Below, in pieces: positions 58,511 to 64,000 of a stretch of 64,000 nt of DNA (the first letter of the stretch is position 1; each line of letters starts with the position of its first letter). Below the pieces are notes generated by a model. That model saw nothing but the letters and a program-made list of their open reading frames with translations, had not been told where the DNA came from and ran no database searches. The DNA comes from Vandiemenella viatica (Eukaryota > Arthropoda > Insecta > Orthoptera > Morabidae). Location: contig CM061914.1 in the NCBI GenBank assembly GCA_031002005.1, positions 188,870,685-188,934,684 of the forward strand. The letters run 5' to 3'. The position numbers and the translations under genes were made by a program.

Positions 58511-58723
58511 TTCTTTGATTTGGGAAGCTGTTTTCTCTTTGGTCAACGATTAACAGTAATGATCGCTGGATGTCAAGTCAGAGATGGTATGAGATTGCTG
58601 AACTGATTGAAATGAAATGGACTGCGTTTCATATAGAAACTAGTAAGACCAGTATAATTCACAATAAAAGTTAAGAAGAAAGACATTAATATGTAGAACT
58701 ATTATTAATTTTTGAAATGAATG

Positions 58724-58920
58724 TGTAGGAGCTCAGTAGTATAGTTGAATAAGAGTAGTAGACAAAGATGATCTGTGAATGTTAGAGTCAGAGAGTATAT
58801 AGAGAAAACAAGAAACCGAATTGTATTAGTTGTTAGCGAGTTTGTACCGTGAAATAAATTATTTCTGCTATATAAGAGCTTCTACTTAATATCTGAGGTG
58901 AGTATTATTGTTCCTCTATA
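58724..58920 (+). repeat. 5' LTR
   Basis: It starts TGTAGGAGCT and ends TTCCTCTATA. It contains a TATATAAGAG promoter-like box at 58870 and AATAAATT at 58854. The boundary comes from comparison with the 3' LTR and the target duplication. Confidence 0.92.
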
Positions 58921-58923
58921 AGT

Positions 58924-58941
58924 TGGTGACCCCGACGTGAT
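58924..58941 (+). promoter_or_regulatory. Primer binding site, tRNA-Trp
   Basis: TGGTGACCCCGACGTGAT is the complement of the 3' end of insect tRNA-Trp including CCA. It lies three bases after the LTR. Confidence 0.85.
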
Positions 58942-58946
58942 TTAAA

Positions 58947-59831
58947 ATGGACAAAGATGGTAGCTCCGTTAATCTCAACGATGCCAGTTTGTGTAATTCC
59001 GAAGTTAGCAAAATCTCAATCAAAATTCCGCCGTTCTGGACTGATAAACCTGAAATCTGGTTTTATCAAATAGAGGCGCAGTTTTCAATCAGCAGAGTAA
59101 CATCTGAAGAGACTAAGTTCAATTATTTAGTGTCTCAACTTGAACCAAAATATGTAGAAAACACTTGGGACATTGTAACAAGTAGTAATGCCGACAAGTA
59201 TACTGCAGCGAAGGAAAGGCTTCTTAACATCTTCAGGGAAAGTGAAGACAAAAAAATAAACAGGTTAATGACAGGCATTGATTTGGGCGACTTTAAACCA
59301 AGCCAACTGTTACGTAAAATGCAATCTTTGGCCGGTACAGAAATTTCAAATAAAGTGTTATGCACGATGTGGCTAGAAAAACTTCCGGAATCAATTAAGA
59401 ACGTGTTGTTGGTCAGCGATGAAGATCTGGAGAAGGTCGCAATCATGGTTGAAAAAATAATTGAAATGAATCCGCGTAGCGAAATCTACTGTGCTACTAC
59501 ATCTAATCAATGCCCGAGTACGAGTAATGCCACATTGGACGATCTCGTAACGAAGATTGCCTCCTTGGAACAACAGGTAGCAGCTATTTCAATGGGAAAT
59601 CGGCGCTCAAAGACAATGCATCGTAGCCCCGGACGTAGCAGAAGTCATAGCCGCGCTGGTAGAAGGTTTAATCCAGACGGAAAATTTCGTTATTACCATT
59701 TTAAATTTGGTTCAAAATGCTACCCCGAAAAATGCAAAAAAGCCGTGCAGTTGGGATTCGGAAAACCCCAAACAGCAGCAGAATTAGCGGCATGCTCTGC
59801 AAGACGTGCCGCAAGTCCCGATTATTTGTAA
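58947..59831 (+). CDS. Gag polyprotein of LTR retrotransposon
   Basis: 294 codons, intact. Residues ~25-45 (ISIKIPPFWTDKPEIWFYQI) and ~60-75 are the capsid start seen in CsRn1-type Gags. Residues 215-245 are an Arg/Ser-rich stretch (RSPGRSRSHSRAGRR). At residues ~246-262, YYHFKFGSKCYPEKC corresponds to the CHCC zinc motif of this clade, but its first Cys is Arg (KFRYYH). ATG 58947 is the first after the primer site. It overlaps the Pol frame from 59717. Confidence 0.88.
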   Translation: MDKDGSSVNLNDASLCNSEVSKISIKIPPFWTDKPEIWFYQIEAQFSISRVTSEETKFNYLVSQLEPKYVENTWDIVTSSNADKYTAAKERLLNIFRESEDKKINRLMTGIDLGDFKPSQLLRKMQSLAGTEISNKVLCTMWLEKLPESIKNVLLVSDEDLEKVAIMVEKIIEMNPRSEIYCATTSNQCPSTSNATLDDLVTKIASLEQQVAAISMGNRRSKTMHRSPGRSRSHSRAGRRFNPDGKFRYYHFKFGSKCYPEKCKKAVQLGFGKPQTAAELAACSARRAASPDYL

Positions 59832-61915
59832 GAGACAAAGAAACGGGAGTGCAGTTCTTGGTAGACAGTGGAGCGGATGTTTCAAATTTGCCCGCAACTA
59901 AACATGACGCAATAGACAATTCCTATAAATTGTATGCTGCAAATAATACAGAAATACCAACGTGTGGCGTTAAAATCTCGACTTTGAACTTGGGACTTGG
60001 ACGAAAATTTCAGTGGCCATTTGTAGCAGTCAAAATAAACAAAGGTATAATTGGAGCCGACTTTCTCAATCAATTTAACTTACTTGTATACCTGCATAAC
60101 AAACAGTTAATTGATGGTGTAACTAAGCTTTGTATTAAAGGTGATATTACAGCTATCACAGAAAGTATTGTTATTAGTTCTTTGAATACAAACTTCAAAT
60201 TCTGTGACTTACTCGCCCAGTACCCTAGTTTAACAGTACCAAATTGGGTACCTAATATGGTTAAACATAATGTAAAGCATCATATTGTCACGGAAGGACA
60301 ACCAGTATTTTCTAAAGCCAGGCAGTTAGATCCTAAGAGACTTCAGGTGGCTAAACAAGAATTTCAGTTCATGCTAGATAATGATATTATAAGACCATCA
60401 AAATCACAGTGGGCAAGTCCATTGCATATGGCAAGCAAAAAGGATGGTTCTTTCCGACCTTGTGGTGACTATAGACGATTAAATGAGAGGACCATTCCAG
60501 ACCGTTATCCCATTCCAAGAGCAGAAGATTTCCAGCAAATTTTAAAGGGGAAGAAAATTTTTACAAAAATTGACCAATTTAAAGCTTATTAACAAGTTCC
60601 CATTGCTGAAGAAGACAAACACAAGACTGCAATAATCACTCCTTTTGGACTTTATGAATTTAATGTCATGAGCTTTGGATTAAGGAATGCTCCGTCCACG
60701 TTCCAGAGATTTATCACGGAAGTCTTCCAAGGGTTGAACTTTACATTTGCATACCTGGATGACATCTTAGTGGCATCTAAATCGTTAGAAGAACACAAAA
60801 CCCATCCTAAATTGGTTTTGGATATAATAAATGAGTATGGGCTCCGTATAAACAGCACAAAATCAGTAATGGGTGTGGAGAAAATAGATTTTTTAGGGTA
60901 CCTGATCACAGCAGAGGGTACAAGTCCTCTGCCTGAAAAGGTACAAGCAATCCTGAATTGCAAGCTGCCAGAAACAATACATGAACTCCGAATATTTCTC
61001 GGCATGGTCAATTTTTATCGCTGTTACCTGAAGGATGCTGCCCAAACACAAGCAGTGCTTCATGATTATTTAAAAGGTGCCAAAAAGAAAGATAGAAGAA
61101 AAATTTCATGGAGTGAGGAAGGAAAGCTGATGTTTCAAAAATGTAAAGAAGATTTGGCATCTGCAACACTTCTAACTATTCCTGGTCCGGATTTTCCATT
61201 AGCCTTGTTCACAGATGCTTCAGAAATTGCCATTGGATCAGTACTGCAACAGTATGAAAAAGATGGATGGAAACCCATCGCATTCTATTCAAAGAAACTC
61301 AATGATAGTCAAAAAGCTTACAGCACATATGATAGAGAACTCTTAGGTATTTATCTGTCAGTAAAGCAATTCAAACACTTTCTCGAAGGACGAGACTTTA
61401 CAATATTCACAGATCATAAGCCATTAATATATGCATTTTTTCAGAGGAACGATAAAGCATCACCAAGACAAATGCGATATCTTCAATATATATCTCAATT
61501 TACTACCAATATTCAGCATGTCACAGGAAAAAGCAACATTGTAGCTGACACGTTATCCAAGATGGAAGAGATTTCTGTGGTTGATTATGATAGAATCGCA
61601 GAACAACAGTCACAGGATAAAGAACTCAAAACATTGATTGAAGAAAACAAGGCATTGACATTCAAGAAGTGCACATTATCATCAGGGAAGGAATTGTGGT
61701 GTGACATTGCAACAAACAATGTACGACCTTATATTCTTAAGTCTTTCCGTTTCCAAATGTTCAAACAAATCCACAACTTATCCTACCCTGGTGTGAAATC
61801 ATCAGTAAAACAGATGACAACTAGGTTCATTTGGCCGAACATAAAATTTGTGCCAAAGAAACAAAATAACAAGACATACAAAAAGTCCATTAACCTCATT
61901 TCAAGAGCCGGATGA
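59717..61915 (+). pseudogene. Pol: protease, RT, RNase H (one stop)
   Basis: One frame, interrupted by TAA at 60590-60592. The protease motif VDSGADVSNL is near 59863. RT runs from about 60285 and contains the YLDD box at 60751-60765. RNase H has LFTDASEIAIG near 61207, YDRELLGIYL near 61330 and FTDHKPL near 61410. The integrase start HNLSYPGVKSSVKQM is near 61780, after which the frame is lost around 61870 and ends at 61915. The stop within RT makes the copy inactive. Confidence 0.9.
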
Positions 61916-62012
61916 AAGATTTAGCATTGTACATATTGATATTATTGGACCATTACCACCATCAGATGGAAACATGTATTGCCTCACATGAATCGACCGT
62001 TATACCTCCTGG

Positions 62013-62705
62013 ATGGAAGTCGTTCCTACAGAAAATATCACAGCTGACTCTGTTGCAAAATCATTTTATTCTTATTGGGTTGCACGATTTGGAACTCCAG
62101 CTGTGGTCATCACGGATCGAGGATCCCAATTCGAGTCAGAGCTGTTCAAGAAGTTGCCTGCATTGTGTGGTGTTAAACTGAAGCATACCACAGCCTATCA
62201 CCCACAGTTCAACGGAAAAATCGAACGTCTTCACAGAACCTTAAAAACTGCTATCAGGACACATAACTCTCAGAAATGGACAGATATTTTGCCTACTGTA
62301 CTTCTGGGTTTGCGTGCTGCAATAAGAGAGAATTGTGACCATTCTGTAGCGCAGATGGTGTATGGGAAGACGATTAGACTCCCTGGAGAGTTTTTTGAAA
62401 TGCCATCAACAAATAAGCCAGATACATTTGTGTCCAAATTACAAAAGCAAATGGAAACACTACAGCCAATTCCGACACAGCATAAAAGTAACAGGAGTGT
62501 ATTTGTCCATAAACACCCAAAGGCATGCACTGATGTTTTTTTGCGGAATGACAGAGTCAAGAAACCTCTATCACCTCCTTACGATGGACCTTTTCCTGTG
62601 CAGCAGAGGACTGAAAAATTCTTTACATTTATCATCAAGGGCAGGCAAATTAACGTTGCCTATAGATTGACTCAAACATGCTTATCTCCTTGCATAAAAT
62701 GGTGA
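62013..62705 (+). pseudogene. Pol: integrase core and C-terminus
   Basis: In the next frame, after a stop near 61990. It contains VVITDRGSQFESELF (second catalytic Asp, ~62105) and HPQFNGKIERLHRTLK (catalytic Glu, ~62222). The first Asp is upstream in the same frame near 61941 (HIDIIGPLPP), before the stop. The last ~17 codons are out of the usual frame. Confidence 0.88.
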
Positions 62706-62985
62706 ATCAACGGACAACTCCTCTGTTGTACCTTCACCACATCCAGAAGAGTTTCCAGAAGGGAATGAAGATTCTTTAGAACCGGAACAACCAGCAAGAA
62801 CTTCCCCCTCCGGCCGTAAAATCAAGTTACCTACTCGTTTCTTGTATTAATTTCATAGTGTAATTTTATTGTCATAATTCCATTGTTGTAATTTAATTTT
62901 TATAATATATGTTATTGTTATTATTCTACTATCATACCACTTATTAAGCTCCACAAGCGTAACCCTGTTACTGGTGGGGGAGTGG

Positions 62986-63182
62986 TGTAGGAGCTAAGTA
63001 GTATCGTTGAATAAGAGTAGTAGAAAAAGATGATCTGTGAATGTTAGAGTCAGAGAATATATAGAGAAAACAAGAAACCGAATTGTATTAGTTGTTAGCG
63101 AGTTTGTACCGTGAAATAAATTCTTTCTGCTATATAAGAGCTTCTACTTAATATCTGAGGTGAGTATTATTGTTCCTCTATA
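62986..63182 (+). repeat. 3' LTR
   Basis: 197 bp, 5 substitutions from the 5' LTR (about 97.5% identity), which points to a fairly recent insertion. Confidence 0.92.
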
Positions 63183-63439
63183 AATGTATAAAACGTTGAA
63201 ACTGTGGAAAATGTGGGTTATGATAAATAAATATCGGAGAAAAGAATTAATTATATCTAATGTGATTTTTGGAAAATTAAGTTGTAAAAATTAATGTTTA
63301 TTTTTTGTTGTTTTTGTTCGTTTGTAACATATAATAGTTTTCCGTTACAATTATTAATAATCTTGTAATGTATACTTATTTCAGCAGAAGTTCTTCTTCC
63401 TCGGGTAGGTTTGGAACAAGCGTAATTAATACAAAATCA

Positions 63440-63605
63440 AATCGTGGAAGGTACAGAAAAGAAAATAAATATGAGAGAAGCAAGAAGTTAGAATATATGG
63501 AGTAAGTTACGAAACAAGTAAGACGTAAGTGATGTATTGAGATGAAGAGGTTAATTCAAGATAGGCATGACACCAGTCGAGAGACTGATGACAGAAGTGA
63601 ACTCA
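63440..63605 (+). mobile_element. RTE-like LINE extreme 3' end
   Basis: GAGATGAAGAGGTTAATTCA and CCAGTCGAGAGACTGATGAC match the last 80 bp of the fragment at 12480-12750. Confidence 0.7.
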
Positions 63606-63669
63606 CACATTGACACAAATTCGAGAGGATATTTCGCATTTTATAACGTAACACCTTACATCAGGTGGA

Positions 63670-63965
63670 TATTTAAATGGAACATGAATAATCCTTGTGC
63701 AACTGATTTGTTTCTTCTTTGATTTGGGAAGTAGTTTTGTCTTTGGTCAACGAATAATAATAATGATCGCTGGATGTCAAGGCAGAGATAGTACGAGACC
63801 GCTGAACTGACTGAAATGAAATGGACTGTGTTTTACATAGAAACTAGTAAGACCAGTATTATTCATGATAAAATAATTAATATTTAGGTCTATTATTAAT
63901 TTATGAAATAAATGTATAAATCGTTGAAACTACGGAAAATGTGGATTATTATAAATAAATATTGT
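63670..63965 (-). repeat. Second copy of the sequence targeted by the LTR element
   Basis: AATAATCCTTGTGCAACTG, GATCGCTGGATGTCAA and TAGAAACTAGTAAGACCAGT match 58480-58723 in direct orientation. Past the insertion point, ATGTATAAATCGTTGAAACT matches 63184-63235. This second copy shows the empty target of the LTR element. The left part resembles LINE sequence of the 57786-58510 family. Confidence 0.8.
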
Positions 63966-64000
63966 AATACAAGAAGCAGAAGCATTTGAGTATTTGTGGA

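Larger units (their letters stand above)
58724..63182 (+). mobile_element. Ty3/gypsy LTR retrotransposon, CsRn1 type, broken
   Basis: 4459 bp with two 197-bp LTRs (5 differences) and a 4-bp duplication AATG (58720-58723, 63183-63186). The primer site is complementary to tRNA-Trp and a polypurine tract (GGTGGGGGAGTGG) precedes the 3' LTR. Gag and Pol lie in overlapping frames. Breaks include a stop in RT, a frameshift and a stop near the integrase start, and a shift near its end. There is no envelope gene. tRNA-Trp priming is the known habit of the CsRn1 clade. Confidence 0.93.

Overview
The window is animal nuclear DNA, most likely from an insect with a large, repeat-rich genome. The grounds are small exons bounded by GT/AG splice sites and separated by multi-kilobase introns, and a dense mix of non-LTR retrotransposons, tRNA-derived SINEs, Tc1/mariner, P, hAT and PIF/Harbinger elements, a Ty3/gypsy element of the CsRn1 type and several nucleosome-length tandem repeats. 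A polyneopteran host is a guess only. Two runs of exactly 1000 N (7328-8327 and 38002-39001) are scaffold joins, so the window is three contigs.

The one host gene readable across most of the window is a membrane-dipeptidase (peptidase M19, DPEP1-like) gene on the minus strand. Eight coding exons with matching phases lie at 55832-55721 (signal peptide), 51588-51432, 45554-45422, 35921-35728, 29074-29002, 22582-22507, 19203-19062 and 12931-12833 (stop). The ATG exon, and probably one exon in the 38 kb gap, are not seen. The protein keeps the family fold motifs, but every zinc or substrate-binding residue that can be examined is replaced, so it looks like an intact-frame pseudoenzyme. The end of the 35.9-35.7 kb exon, with its splice donor, has been amplified into a 12-copy 65-bp tandem array inside the following intron.

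Left contig (1-7327): bases 1-6050 are a near-copy of 14428-20480, carrying a second copy of the penultimate dipeptidase exon (4779-4638). It is followed by a GC-rich promoter-like block and a plus-strand gene start made of three tiny exons and one 159-nt exon (6739-7252). The gene runs into the gap and I do not recognise it.

Middle contig (8328-38001): a ~169-bp satellite, LINE pieces, the second copy of the duplication, two decayed Tc1-like elements, a P-like element carrying a THAP first exon (25952-27654), a ~147-bp repeat array interrupted by a mariner (29841-30516), a ~187-bp repeat, a nested fold-back transposon (32532-34833) and the donor-site array.

Right contig (39002-64000): a Tc1-like element whose terminal repeat is split by an R1-like LINE (40025-42947), a hAT element (43765-44686), a second P-like element (46044-47642), a long-TIR TA-target element (48453-49231), a PIF/Harbinger element abutting a dipeptidase splice donor (50161-51402), a small hAT element (53882-54203), the end of a Tigger/pogo element and a nearly complete but broken LTR retrotransposon (58724-63182). 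Most of the sequence outside the dipeptidase exons is transposon or satellite material.
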